This document shows, piece after piece, positions 45,945 through 55,606 of a stretch of DNA of 64,000 nucleotides. The position numbers were made by a program, and so were the translations under genes. This DNA comes from Chersky-840 sp035604715 (GTDB lineage: Bacteria > Actinomycetota > Acidimicrobiia > Acidimicrobiales > UBA8190). Under the pieces are notes generated by a model, which did no database searches, had not been told where the DNA came from, and worked only from the letters and a program-made list of their open reading frames with translations. Where the stretch lies: contig CAVSWP010000008.1 in assembly GCA_963731665.1 (NCBI GenBank), positions 186,001 through 250,000 of the forward strand, read 5' to 3'. Within the stretch, counting starts at the first letter, position 1; the number at the start of each line of letters is the position of its first letter.

Positions 45945-46601
45945 ATGGAACACGAGCTCGTGATCTTGCCCGACGCCACGTCCCTGGCCGCCCGGGCGGC
46001 AAGCTTCGTGAACGAGCGGGCGGACGTCGCGGTGGCCGCCCGCGGCCGGTTCACCTTCGCGGTGAGCGGGGGCAAGACCCCGTGGGCGATGTTCACCGAG
46101 CTGGCACGTGAAGAGGTCCCGTGGAGAGCGGTGGAGATCTTCCAGGTCGACGAGCGGGTCGCGCCCGACGGCGACCCCGACCGCAACTTGACCCACCTCC
46201 ACCAGAGCCTGGGAAAGGCGCCAGCCCGGGTACTGGCAATGCCCGTCGAGGACCCGGACCTGGAGGAGGCCGCATCAGCATACGCCGAGCTTCTTCCCGC
46301 CCGTTTCGACGTCGTGCATCTGGGGCTGGGACCCGACGGCCACACAGCCTCTCTCGTTCCCGGTGACCCGGTGCTCGAGGTCCACGACCGGCTCGTTGCC
46401 GTCACGCAGCCCTACCAAGAGCACAGGCGCATGACGCTTACCTATCCGGCCCTGGCCCGTGCCGACGAGATCCTCTGGCTGATAAGCGGGGAGGACAAAC
46501 GTGACGCGCTATCCAAGTTGCTGGCCGGCGACAGTTCGATCCCTGCCGGGCGTGTAGAGGCCCGGCACTCCACGATTCTCGCAGACTCGTCGGCGACCTG
46601 A
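45945..46601 (+). CDS. pgl: 6-phosphogluconolactonase
   Basis: A 218-residue DevB/NagB-fold lactonase: FAVSGGKTPWAMFTEL near 35, QVDERVAPDGDPDRNL near 68, and HLGLGPDGHTASLVPGDP with the catalytic GxDGHTAS near 125, as in the family. It hydrolyses 6-phosphogluconolactone between the zwf and gnd steps. It starts 2 nt after gnd and its end faces rpiA on the other strand. Confidence 0.95.
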   Translation: MEHELVILPDATSLAARAASFVNERADVAVAARGRFTFAVSGGKTPWAMFTELAREEVPWRAVEIFQVDERVAPDGDPDRNLTHLHQSLGKAPARVLAMPVEDPDLEEAASAYAELLPARFDVVHLGLGPDGHTASLVPGDPVLEVHDRLVAVTQPYQEHRRMTLTYPALARADEILWLISGEDKRDALSKLLAGDSSIPAGRVEARHSTILADSSAT

Positions 46602-46665
46602 GGTCGAGGTCGGTACCGCCATGGCCCGCCCATACACCCACTGCGAGCCATTCGAGGGATCGGGC

Positions 46666-47322
46666 TCAACAAGAGGATCGGTCGATCCGCTGCACCGACT
46701 CGCCGCGCGCCACGAAGATGGTGGCCACCATCTCCGGTGGGAACAGACCGTGCTCGACCACCCCGGGAATCGCCTCCAGGTACGCTGCCAGGGCGCCCGG
46801 CTCGCCCACATCGCCGGTGAAGTCGGCGATGACTCCCCCGTCGGGACTGAGCGGTACGTCTCGCAGCCGGACGGTCCTGATTCGTGCCAGCGTCGACTCG
46901 AGGCCGAAGGCGACCAACTCCAACGGGATCGGTGGGTGCAGAGCCGCCACCGGTTTGGTGGAGTCGACGATCACCACGAAGCGGTCTGCGGTAATCGCTA
47001 TGAGCTTCTCGCGGGTATGGGCGCCCCCACCGCCCTTGACCAACCACCCATCGGGACTGATCTGGTCGGCCCCGTCGATGGCGATGTCCAACCGGTCGAG
47101 GTTGAAGCGCTCTACTCGAAGACCGAGCTTGGCGGCGGCTTGCTCGGTCCGGGGAGAAGTAGCCACACAGCGAAGCGAAAGCTGCCGGGCTGCCAGTGCG
47201 GGCAGCAGATACGCCACCGTGCTACCGGTGCCGAGCCCGACGGTCATACCGTCTTCCACCACCTGCGCCGCCGCCTGGGCCGCCCTCCGTTTCTCCTCCT
47301 CCACCTCGGAAAGCATCGCCAC
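46666..47322 (-). CDS. rpiA: ribose-5-phosphate isomerase A
   Basis: A 218-residue RpiA: VGLGTGSTVAYLLPAL near 28, AIDGADQISPDGWLVKGGGG near 80 with the Asp and Lys of the family, and GGAHTREKL. It interconverts ribulose-5-P and ribose-5-P. It lies on the opposite strand inside the otherwise co-directional pgi-gnd-pgl-zwf cluster, sharing a divergent promoter region with zwf. Start GTG 47322 or ATG 47316. Confidence 0.94.
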   Translation of the reverse strand: MAMLSEVEEEKRRAAQAAAQVVEDGMTVGLGTGSTVAYLLPALAARQLSLRCVATSPRTEQAAAKLGLRVERFNLDRLDIAIDGADQISPDGWLVKGGGGAHTREKLIAITADRFVVIVDSTKPVAALHPPIPLELVAFGLESTLARIRTVRLRDVPLSPDGGVIADFTGDVGEPGALAAYLEAIPGVVEHGLFPPEMVATIFVARGESVQRIDRSSC

Positions 47323-47438
47323 TCAGGATGGGCCGCCCCGTTCGAGATCCGCAACCCGGCCGCGACCAGGAGGCCGATCGTCGTCCCCGGGGCCGCTCTG
47401 TCGACCCGGAGCGACCGCATTGAGCCCGGGAGGTTGTG

Positions 47439-48905
47439 ATGAACCAGAAGCGGCCACCCCCCTCAGCCCGCCCGACCTCGGGCCGCCCGAAGAACCATGT
47501 GATCGTCGTATTCGGCGCCACGGGGGACCTCGCCAAACGTGAGTTGCTTCCCGGGCTCTTTCATCTGGCCGTGGCGGGCCTTCTGCCACCGAGCTACCGC
47601 ATCGTCGGCACGGCCCCCTCTCGGGGCGCCCCGTCCGAAGGCGACTTCAAGAAACACGCCCGCCAAGCCATCGCCGAATTCGGAACCACCAAGCCCGATG
47701 GAGAGGCCTGGAAGACCTTCGAGGACACGTTGGCCTTCGCCACCGCCGACGCCGTCGACCCGTCTCCGCTCATGTCAGCAGTGCAGGACGCCGTTGGCCA
47801 GATCGGTGGCGACCCGGAGCGCCTCTACCATCTGGCCGTCCCCCCGGTGGCGTTCGGATCGGTGGTCGAGATGCTCGGAAGCACCGGTCTGGCGCAGGAG
47901 GCAAAGGTGATCATCGAAAAACCTTTTGGCACCGACTTGGCATCGGCCAAAGCTTTGAACGACACGGTGCACAGCGTGTTCGACGAGTCGCAGGTCTTTC
48001 GGATCGATCACTTCCTCGGCAAGGAATCCGTCGAGAACATCCTTGCTTTGCGCTTCGCCAACGGGCTCTTCGAGCCGGCGTGGAACCGAGAGCACATCGA
48101 ATACGTGCAGATCGATGTTCCCGAGACGCTGTCGATAGAGGGTCGCGCCGCTTTCTATGAGGGAACGGGGGCGTTTCGCGACATGGTGGTCACCCACCTG
48201 TTCCAAGTTCTGGGGTTCGTCACCCTCGAGCCTCCGACGACCCTTTCGGCGAAGGCGCTCCGAGAAGAGAGGCAGAAGGTCTTCGATTCCATGCGGCCCC
48301 TCGACATCAAGCACGTTGTGTGCGGCCAGTACGACGGCTACCGTTCCGAGCCAGGGGTGGCGCCCGACTCTCAGACCGAGACCTTCGTAGCCCTTCGGGC
48401 AGAGGTCGACAACTGGCGTTGGGCCGGCGTCCCTTTCTACCTGCGCACCGGCAAGTCGCTCGGGGCCAGCCGCCAAGTCGTCACCCTTGGACTACGTGAG
48501 CCGACCTTGCGCATGTTCCCGTTGGAGGCTGGCTCCAAGCCTGGGGATCGGTGCAACGAGATCAGCATCGATTTCAACGACCCGGGCTCCGTCGCAGTGC
48601 GCTTTCTGGCCAAAGAGCCCGGTCCGGAGATGCGGCTCGGAGACGCGAAGATGATCTTCCGATACCAGGACTCCTTCTGCGCTTCCAACGACTTGACAGG
48701 CTACGAGCGTCTCATCCTCGACGCCATGCTCGGTGACCAGTCGCTGTTCACGAGCGCGGACCAAGTGGAGAGGTTATGGGAGGTCTCGGCACCCCTGCTC
48801 GAGCACCCTCCGTCGATCGAGCCCTATGGGCCCGGCTCCTGGGGCCCGCCTTCGATCGACTCGCTGGTGGCGCCCCACCGCTGGCATCTCCCCGAGGGAG
48901 ACTGA
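47439..48905 (+). CDS. zwf: glucose-6-phosphate 1-dehydrogenase
   Basis: A 488-residue G6PD. N-terminal coenzyme motif VVFGATGDLAKRELLPGL (Gly-Ala-Thr-Gly at 26-29), active-site RIDHFLGKES at 188-197 with His191, and a C-terminal beta+alpha domain with KPGDRCNEISIDF. It oxidises glucose-6-P to the lactone with NADP or NAD. ATG 47439 has GGGAGG at 47428-47433. The next gene starts 1 nt after its TGA, so DUF2090, HAD and GH36-like genes are coupled to it. No opcA is present. Confidence 0.96.
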   Translation: MNQKRPPPSARPTSGRPKNHVIVVFGATGDLAKRELLPGLFHLAVAGLLPPSYRIVGTAPSRGAPSEGDFKKHARQAIAEFGTTKPDGEAWKTFEDTLAFATADAVDPSPLMSAVQDAVGQIGGDPERLYHLAVPPVAFGSVVEMLGSTGLAQEAKVIIEKPFGTDLASAKALNDTVHSVFDESQVFRIDHFLGKESVENILALRFANGLFEPAWNREHIEYVQIDVPETLSIEGRAAFYEGTGAFRDMVVTHLFQVLGFVTLEPPTTLSAKALREERQKVFDSMRPLDIKHVVCGQYDGYRSEPGVAPDSQTETFVALRAEVDNWRWAGVPFYLRTGKSLGASRQVVTLGLREPTLRMFPLEAGSKPGDRCNEISIDFNDPGSVAVRFLAKEPGPEMRLGDAKMIFRYQDSFCASNDLTGYERLILDAMLGDQSLFTSADQVERLWEVSAPLLEHPPSIEPYGPGSWGPPSIDSLVAPHRWHLPEGD

Positions 48906-48906
48906 G

Positions 48907-49839
48907 ATGGCATCGCCCTACGGCACGCCGCTGTACCTTCTCGCCTTCGACCACCGCTCCTCCTTCGAGCGCGGGCTGTTCGGCGCCACGCCTCCACTGT
49001 CACCCCAGGCACACGACGGCATCGTGAGAGCCAAACAGATCGTCTTCGAGGCAAACCGCCTGGCGGTCAAATCCGGCGCGCCCCGTGATCGTGCGGGGGT
49101 CCTCGTGGACGAGGATTTCGGTTCGGCCGTAGCCCGACGCGCCCTGGAGGAGGGCGTCCCCCTGGCCATGCCGGTCGAGCGCTCTGGCCAGGACGAGTTC
49201 GACTTCCAATACGGCGCCCACTTCCCCGAGCACATCGAGGCCTTCGACCCCACCTTCGTGAAGGTTCTCGTCCGTTTCAACCCCGAAGGCGACCCAGATC
49301 TGAACCGCCGCCAGACTGAACGGCTGGCCCGCCTGAGCAAGTGGCTCCAGGGCCGGGAACATACCTTTCTCTTCGAGCTGCTCGTCCCAGCCACCACCGC
49401 ACAGTTGGACAGCTTCGAGGGCCACCAGCAGGACTACGACCGCCACCTGCGCCCCCGGCTCGTGGTGCAGAGCGTCGCCTCGCTGCAGGCCGGTGGCGTG
49501 GAGCCCGACATCTGGAAGATCGAAGGGCTCGACTCCCAGGAAGATGCCAGTGCCGTGGTCCGACAGGCGCGTTCGGGAGGAAGGGACCACGTGGTGTGCA
49601 TCGTGCTCGGACGCGGTGCCGACTGGGACAGCGTTGTCCGGTGGCTGGAGGTGGGTGCGGGCGTGCCCGGGTTCGCGGGCTTTGCGGTGGGCCGGACCCT
49701 GTGGCACGACCCACTCGTCGATTACCTGGCAGGCCGGTCCTCGGATACCGAGACGGCAGACGTCATCGCCGACCGTTATCGAAAGCTCATCGACACCTAC
49801 GACGCGGCCGCAAGCGGACAAACCGAGGCCGCACCGTGA
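48907..49839 (+). CDS. DUF2090/class-I-aldolase-like protein
   Basis: A 310-residue TIM-barrel protein of the DUF2090 type, related to the C-terminal domain of IolC and to LacD-like aldolases: LAFDHRSSFERGLF near 12, VKVLVRFNPEGDPDLN with the Lys of the class-I site near 121, FLFELLVPATTAQL, and DIWKIEGLDS. Family members cleave 2-deoxy-5-keto-gluconate-6-P or ketose bisphosphates. The ATG 48907 follows the zwf stop by 1 nt and its stop overlaps the HAD start, so it is translated in the zwf operon; its substrate is inference. Confidence 0.8.
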   Translation: MASPYGTPLYLLAFDHRSSFERGLFGATPPLSPQAHDGIVRAKQIVFEANRLAVKSGAPRDRAGVLVDEDFGSAVARRALEEGVPLAMPVERSGQDEFDFQYGAHFPEHIEAFDPTFVKVLVRFNPEGDPDLNRRQTERLARLSKWLQGREHTFLFELLVPATTAQLDSFEGHQQDYDRHLRPRLVVQSVASLQAGGVEPDIWKIEGLDSQEDASAVVRQARSGGRDHVVCIVLGRGADWDSVVRWLEVGAGVPGFAGFAVGRTLWHDPLVDYLAGRSSDTETADVIADRYRKLIDTYDAAASGQTEAAP

Positions 49840-50666
49840 CTACCCCGCCCATTCGCCTGATGCTGGCCGACGTGGACGGGACCCTGGTAACCCAGGACAA
49901 GGTCCTCACAGACAGGGCGATCGCCGCCGTGCATCGCCTGCGCGATGCCGGCATCCTCTTCGCCGTCACGAGCGGACGTCCTCCTCGAGGAATGGCCATG
50001 CTCGTCGAGCCGCTCGATCTGCAGACGCCCATCGCTGCTTTCAACGGCGGCCTGCTCGTCGACCGCGACATGACCGTCATCGAACAGCGCGTCGTTCCCG
50101 AGCACCTGGTCAGTCCGATCGCTGCGCTCATGACCTCCTTCGACCTGAGTGTGTGGCTCTACCGTGGTGCCGACTGGTACGTCCCAGATCCGAAGGGACC
50201 ACATGTGGACCGTGAGGCGTGGACGGTCAAGTTCGAACCCAGGGTCATGACGAGTATCGAGGGTCTCACGGGCGACGTGGCAAAGATCGTGGGCGTGAGT
50301 GACGACCACGACGCGGTCTCGAAGGCTTCGGCGGCAGCCCACGAGCGCTTTGGGAATCACGTATCGGCGGCACCGTCCCAGCCCTATTACCTCGACGTCA
50401 CCCACCCCGACGCCAACAAAGGCGCCGTGGCCAGGTACCTCGCACAGAGATACAAGCTGTCCACGGACGAGATCGCCACCATCGGAGACATGCCCAATGA
50501 CGTCTTGATGTTCGCGCACTCAGGCCTGAGCATCGCGATGGGCAACGCCGACCCTCAGGTGCAACGAGCCGCCCGTCGGGTGACGGGGACCAACGAGAAC
50601 GAGGGCTTTGCCGACGCTGTCGAACGCTTCGTCCTCCCTCTCGCTCCGGCCCCACCGCAGCCCTAG
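49836..50666 (+). CDS. Cof-type HAD-IIB phosphatase
   Basis: A 276-residue HAD phosphatase of the Cof/YbiV type: LADVDGTLVTQDK with nucleophile D12, SGRPP motif II near 50, a cap domain over residues 85-190, and IGDMPNDVLMFAHSG motif III/IV near 215. These dephosphorylate sugar phosphates or phosphorylated cofactors. GTG 49836 overlaps the DUF2090 stop by 4 bp (GTGA). It may release a sugar product in the operon or relieve sugar-phosphate stress. Confidence 0.9.
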   Translation: MTTPPIRLMLADVDGTLVTQDKVLTDRAIAAVHRLRDAGILFAVTSGRPPRGMAMLVEPLDLQTPIAAFNGGLLVDRDMTVIEQRVVPEHLVSPIAALMTSFDLSVWLYRGADWYVPDPKGPHVDREAWTVKFEPRVMTSIEGLTGDVAKIVGVSDDHDAVSKASAAAHERFGNHVSAAPSQPYYLDVTHPDANKGAVARYLAQRYKLSTDEIATIGDMPNDVLMFAHSGLSIAMGNADPQVQRAARRVTGTNENEGFADAVERFVLPLAPAPPQP

Positions 50667-52960
50667 TGTCGGAGGGCGAGCCAGGGCAGGAGGCCCGGCA
50701 CCCCACGCGCCCTCGGGCTGACCAGGGGCAAACTTTCGCTGTGCAACTGACCGCAGCAGGGGGACTGGCCGTCGACGTCTCGGCCGACGGCACGGTGACG
50801 ATCGGGCTCGACGGGGAGGACTGGTTCGGACCGGGGCGGCCCTCGCTGCCCGCCAGCGTGGGTGAGCTCGTCACGGCCATCGACGAGCTCGGCACCGCCA
50901 CATGGGTCACTGTCGTCGACGGCGACGTGCGCTGCTCGGTCCGCGCCTACGGCGACCACGCGATCCTCGTGTTCCGCAGCGAGGCGACCACCGACCTCAC
51001 CGGCATCGCGACCGGTGCCTTCGACCAGCCGTCGGTTGCCTGGCCCACCTTCACGCCGGCCGAACGGGCCCACGGCCGCACCCCCGCCGGCCTGCGCGCT
51101 CTCGTCTTCCAGCACTGCGAATTCGGACTCCCGAGCAACGCCGGCCCGCCGCTCGACGGCTGGTTTGTGCTCCCCCACCGACCCCCTACCGGCTGGCCGC
51201 TGCTTCTCGCCCGATCCGACGGCCGGACTCTCCTCGTCGCGCCCCTCGACGCCTTTCACGAGCAGACCATCGGGCTGAACAGCGGGACGTTACGTTGCGG
51301 CTGGCACGGCGACCTGGAAGCCGTGCCCGCCGGCTTCGCCACCGAACTCGTCGTGCTAGCCGCCGACGGTCCCCGCGCCGCGCTCGACACCTGGGGCCGG
51401 ATGCTGCTCGACGCCGCCGGCACCGTGCGACCGGGTCGCTGGCCCGACACGCTCGGCTCGCGCCCCTCGTATTGGACCGACAACGGCTCGGCCTACTGGT
51501 ATAAGACCGAGCCCGACCACGACGTCGCCGGGTCGATCGTCGCCGCTGTGGACGACCTGCGAGCGAAGCATGTCCCGATCGGCGCCGTGCAGCTCGACTC
51601 GTGGTTCTACCCGCACGTCGATCTGAGGCCGCTCGACACCGAGGAGTGGGTAGTGCCGCCAACGGCGCTCGTGGCGTGGGAGGAGCGGCCCGATGTCCTC
51701 CCCGATGGCATCGCCGCGCTGCGGTACCGGCTCGGCAACCCGCCGCTCGTCGCCCACATCCGACACCTCTCGGCCGCCGCGCCGATCGCTACTGAAGCCC
51801 CGATGTGGTTCGACGGCGACTACGCCGCACCCGCCACCCCCGAGGCCTATGAGCGCTGGCTCGACCAGTGTCGCACTTGGGGTGTCGAGACGTTCGAGCA
51901 CGACTGGCTCGCCGAGATCTTCTTCGGCGTGCGTGGGATGCGGGCCGAGCCAGGTCGTGCCAAGGACTGGCAGGAGGGCATCGACGCCACCGCCCGTGAC
52001 CGTGGCATCACCCTCCAGTGGTGCATGGGCACGCCCGCCGACTTCGCCCAGACGACGACGCTCACCCAGGTCACCTCGGTCCGCACCTCCGGCGACCACG
52101 GCTACATCGCCACCGCCGGCCAACTGTGGGCGTGGTTCTGCACGACCAACGCCCTCGCCCGCAGCCTCGAGCTTATGCCGTTCAAGGATGTATTCCGCGC
52201 CGATCCCGAGGTCGCCGGCCAGAACGGAGAGCCCGAAGCGCTGCTGGCCGCGCTCTCCACCGGACCGGTCGGGCTCGGCGACCGGGTCGGGCGCATGGAC
52301 CCCGCGCTGGCGCTGCGGACTTGCCGCGCCGATGGGCTCCTCGTGAAACCGCACACCGCGATCGCGGCGATCGACGAGTCGCTGCTGTCCGGCCCGGCCT
52401 TCAACCCGACGCTGCTCGTGGCGGAGTGCACGTCAGAGCACCCCGCCGGCCGCTGGACCTATGCGGTGGCGATGAACGCTCACCCGGGCGACGACCCGAT
52501 CATCGGCGAGATCCACCTCACCTCGTTCTCTGGACCAGACGCCACCGCGAAGGTGCAGTCGAGTCAGGCGAACCGGATTTCTGCTGATGTCGTGGCGTGG
52601 GATTGGCGGGCCGAGAGGGCGACGCGGTTGGCGCCAAACGCCACCATCCCCGTTTCTCTCGGACGCGAGGGTTGGGCTTTCTACGCCCTCGCGCCGGTGC
52701 TTGCCTCCGGTCTGGCGGTGATCGGCGACGTCAGCAAGTTCGTTACCGCCGGCGACGCCCGTATCGAGGTGTCCGAGACGTCGACTGGTGTGCGCCTCGT
52801 GGTGAAGGGCGCCGGCGAAGTCGTCACCGTCACGGGTTGGGCCGAGACCACACCCACCTCGCCAAACGGGGTTGTCGCGCACAACCCGTCGACCGGCGTC
52901 TGGACCGTCGACATCGAGGTCCCCAGACGCGGCTGGGCGACCCTCACGATCGACGCATGA
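50666..52960 (+). CDS. GH36-like alpha-galactosidase/raffinose-type glycosidase
   Basis: A 764-residue glycosidase-like protein: a beta-sandwich N-domain (about 25-260), a TIM barrel with YWTDNGSAYWYKTE, GAVQLDSWFYPH and TFEHDWLAEI (candidate acid or base residues), and a C-terminal beta domain after about 600. The motifs fit GH36-type enzymes, including the Sip1/raffinose-synthase group, more than GH31. No signal peptide is seen, so it acts in the cytosol. The GTG at 50666 overlaps the HAD stop by one base; GTG 50741 is an alternative. Confidence 0.7.
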   Translation: MSEGEPGQEARHPTRPRADQGQTFAVQLTAAGGLAVDVSADGTVTIGLDGEDWFGPGRPSLPASVGELVTAIDELGTATWVTVVDGDVRCSVRAYGDHAILVFRSEATTDLTGIATGAFDQPSVAWPTFTPAERAHGRTPAGLRALVFQHCEFGLPSNAGPPLDGWFVLPHRPPTGWPLLLARSDGRTLLVAPLDAFHEQTIGLNSGTLRCGWHGDLEAVPAGFATELVVLAADGPRAALDTWGRMLLDAAGTVRPGRWPDTLGSRPSYWTDNGSAYWYKTEPDHDVAGSIVAAVDDLRAKHVPIGAVQLDSWFYPHVDLRPLDTEEWVVPPTALVAWEERPDVLPDGIAALRYRLGNPPLVAHIRHLSAAAPIATEAPMWFDGDYAAPATPEAYERWLDQCRTWGVETFEHDWLAEIFFGVRGMRAEPGRAKDWQEGIDATARDRGITLQWCMGTPADFAQTTTLTQVTSVRTSGDHGYIATAGQLWAWFCTTNALARSLELMPFKDVFRADPEVAGQNGEPEALLAALSTGPVGLGDRVGRMDPALALRTCRADGLLVKPHTAIAAIDESLLSGPAFNPTLLVAECTSEHPAGRWTYAVAMNAHPGDDPIIGEIHLTSFSGPDATAKVQSSQANRISADVVAWDWRAERATRLAPNATIPVSLGREGWAFYALAPVLASGLAVIGDVSKFVTAGDARIEVSETSTGVRLVVKGAGEVVTVTGWAETTPTSPNGVVAHNPSTGVWTVDIEVPRRGWATLTIDA

Positions 52961-53060
52961 CGCTGCGCCGCGGCCCGCCTGCACATCAAGGAGCTCGAGT
53001 AGCTCCAGGTGGTCAAAGCGGCCACCCTTAACCCACTGGCGCAATCCGTATTACGGACAC

Positions 53061-55382
53061 TCATGTAAGAATGCTCCGCCCTCTGCGGTGGGAGAAGAGG
53101 TCGGCGGCGCTGGCCAGTTCGGTCTGTACTTGGCGCTGGGTTTCGAGAATCTGATCAGCCCAGAGCATTTGCAGCGTGGCCCGAAGTTGATCGCCGCGAC
53201 GCCTGGCACTTGCGTCGTCGACGGCTCCTCGCAGAACGTTGTGCATAGTCCCGTCGTTGACCGGCGGCGGATCGAGCGACTGGCGCCGGTTATCCAGGAT
53301 CTCTCCGAACTCCTGGTACCAGCGGTGGCTGGCTGCGTACGAGTCGCGCAGGACGGCACCGGCGATGGCGACCGACTCCAGCTCGTGCTGCCCCGCCTCC
53401 ACAGGGTGCACCGGAAGCGTGGCCAGCGTGAAGGCAGCCAGGCGGATCCGGTTCGCGCCGGTGAAGAGGTCGGCGACAGTTTTGATGGGCACCACCTTCG
53501 CTCCTCGCTCGGCCAGGAACTGACGAAAGGCGTCATCGAGGCGGAGGTAGGCGCTGTGCGCAGAGCGCTCACCCGGTCCTGTGTCGACATGGCGGGTCAT
53601 GACTGTCAGTCGGTCCACCGCATCTGCGAGGAATCCCGAGTTGGTGACGAACGCTTCGGACAGTGCGCGCCCCAACGCTCCGGTGGCACCGCGGGGCCAG
53701 AACAACAGCCCAACCACGACGCTTACGGCACAGCCCATTGCCACATCCTCGATCCTCGTCAATCCGACCTTCCAGCCCACGGGGACAATGATGTTGAAGA
53801 GGATGACAACCAACACGGTGAACCCGGCCTGCCCGGCGGCGAACGAGAGCATCGTCGGGGCCATGCCCGACACCAGCACAGCGATGGGAAGAAGCGCCCA
53901 CAAGAGCGCCGAATGGCCGGCGACGCCGATCATGACGGCGGAACCCACCACGACGCCAACGGCCGTCCCGCCGACGGCGCGCAGGGCCGACGAACCGGTG
54001 CCAAGGGCATTGGATCGCAGCACCGACAACGTGCCCAGCACCACCCAGAAACCATCCTCGACGTCGGTAATCTCCACGATGGCAACGGCCAAGGCCAATC
54101 CAACCGCACCGCGCACGGCATTGCGAAACCACACGGAGCGGAACGACAGGTGGGAGGCGAGTCGGCCCCAGTACGCCCTCGAAGACTCCTCTCCCACGGC
54201 GCCCAGCATCTGGTCGGTGACCGGCTGGGCGCCGGCCGCCTCGAGCGCCGCGTCCGCCACAAGGGCGGTGGCGATGCCGAGCATTCGGGCGTCGAAGCTC
54301 GGGTCCAGGGTAGTGGTGATCCAGTCCTCGGGACTCTTTGTCTCCGCCCCAGCTTCGCTTTCGGCCGCCGCAACGGGGGCACCGGCTCCGAGGCCGATGT
54401 GCGTTGACACTTCGGCGTCGAGAACACTGTTGACCACGCGGTCGAGACGCTCGATCGAGTGCTGTACCGCCTGGACCAGTGATGGATCATCCACCGGGTG
54501 GGCGTTGCCGTCGCAGACAAGCGAGGCACTCAGATGCAGGGTGTCGGCAACGGTGCTCAGCATCGCTCGGACCGGCTCGAGCTCGAGCGCTGTCGCCGCG
54601 TCCCGAGCTAGCGCAGCGCTGCCGGCGATCCATTCGACTCGGCCCACCAACTTGGCCAGCGCCACCGCACCCGGCGCAGACCCGGTCGGTGGGTACGGGG
54701 TCAGCGCGAACTGGTCTCGTAGCTGCGACAACTCCGACTCCACGGCCGCCCGGGCATCACCATCACCCCGAGCTCCGGCGTGGGCTGCTGCCAGGTGGCT
54801 GACAGCCGAAAGGGTTGCCGACAGGCGTCGGCGGAGGTCGTCGTGCCAAGGGGTGGGCCAGATCAACATGCAGGCCGGGATACAGAAGGCGCCGGCCAGC
54901 CCCCAACCGACCAGACGCGGCCCGACGGCTGCGGCCGGTTCGGCCACGGCCACCGGTAGCACGAAAAGCAACAGGGCGGCCGTCGAAGCGGTCGCCGCCT
55001 GAGGGGAGACGACCCCCGCAAAGAGCACGACGAACGCCAGCACCGCCATTGCCGCCACCGCAGCCACCTTGTCGGTGGAGACGACCGTGCCCAGAGCGAC
55101 GAAACAACTTCCCACAAGGAAGAGGACCACGTAGGAGAGGAGTCGGGTGCGGGGACGCCCAGGAAAGTCGACGAGGAGCAGGAGGGAGATCGAGCCGAAC
55201 GCTCCAAGGAGGCTGATCTGTGGGTTCGCGGAGAGCAGGTGGGCCAGGCCGAAGACTGAGGGCATGACGGCGGCGGCCCGGACCGACCGCTTGACGGCGA
55301 GGAGATCGGGATCTTTGGCTTTGACCCAACCGAGAGCATTGGACCTCAGGCGGTGCGGCGCGGACACCGTGACGTCGGTCAC
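53061..55382 (-). CDS. FUSC-family membrane protein (aromatic-acid exporter-like)
   Basis: About 773 residues. Two blocks of hydrophobic helices, at roughly residues 35-180 and 420-570 in the trimmed frame, flank a soluble region with ELSQLRDQFALTPYPPTG. The second block includes GFWVVLGTLSVLRSNALGTG, the FUSC/YccS hallmark. The C-terminal cytosolic part is helical. FUSC proteins extrude aromatic carboxylic acids. The start is uncertain (GTG 55382 or 55367); no strong ribosome-binding site is seen. It is divergent from nothing obvious and lies beside a broken patatin. Confidence 0.85.
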   Translation of the reverse strand: MTDVTVSAPHRLRSNALGWVKAKDPDLLAVKRSVRAAAVMPSVFGLAHLLSANPQISLLGAFGSISLLLLVDFPGRPRTRLLSYVVLFLVGSCFVALGTVVSTDKVAAVAAMAVLAFVVLFAGVVSPQAATASTAALLLFVLPVAVAEPAAAVGPRLVGWGLAGAFCIPACMLIWPTPWHDDLRRRLSATLSAVSHLAAAHAGARGDGDARAAVESELSQLRDQFALTPYPPTGSAPGAVALAKLVGRVEWIAGSAALARDAATALELEPVRAMLSTVADTLHLSASLVCDGNAHPVDDPSLVQAVQHSIERLDRVVNSVLDAEVSTHIGLGAGAPVAAAESEAGAETKSPEDWITTTLDPSFDARMLGIATALVADAALEAAGAQPVTDQMLGAVGEESSRAYWGRLASHLSFRSVWFRNAVRGAVGLALAVAIVEITDVEDGFWVVLGTLSVLRSNALGTGSSALRAVGGTAVGVVVGSAVMIGVAGHSALLWALLPIAVLVSGMAPTMLSFAAGQAGFTVLVVILFNIIVPVGWKVGLTRIEDVAMGCAVSVVVGLLFWPRGATGALGRALSEAFVTNSGFLADAVDRLTVMTRHVDTGPGERSAHSAYLRLDDAFRQFLAERGAKVVPIKTVADLFTGANRIRLAAFTLATLPVHPVEAGQHELESVAIAGAVLRDSYAASHRWYQEFGEILDNRRQSLDPPPVNDGTMHNVLRGAVDDASARRRGDQLRATLQMLWADQILETQRQVQTELASAADLFSHRRGRSILT

Positions 55383-55606
55383 CGGGTGGGCGCAGAGCGT
55401 TTTTGGGGCCGGGTCGGCCGACACGAACCAGACATACGAGCGCGAAGCTACTCCGACCTCCCATGAGGCCCAAGGGCCGGCGCACGTGCGTCGGCGGACC
55501 GCCGATGGCCTCGGAGTTTCGTCGCCCAGGTCAAGGGTTCGCGGGACACCACTCGCGCATTGGTCGGGTGCGTCTGGGACCTGGACACATCCGTGCTCGC
55601 GGTAGT

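Noticed and set aside
53581..55002. Plus-strand 473-codon frame opposite the FUSC gene
   Set aside because: Thr/Ala/Pro-rich shadow with no domain; the minus strand has membrane helices and FUSC motifs.
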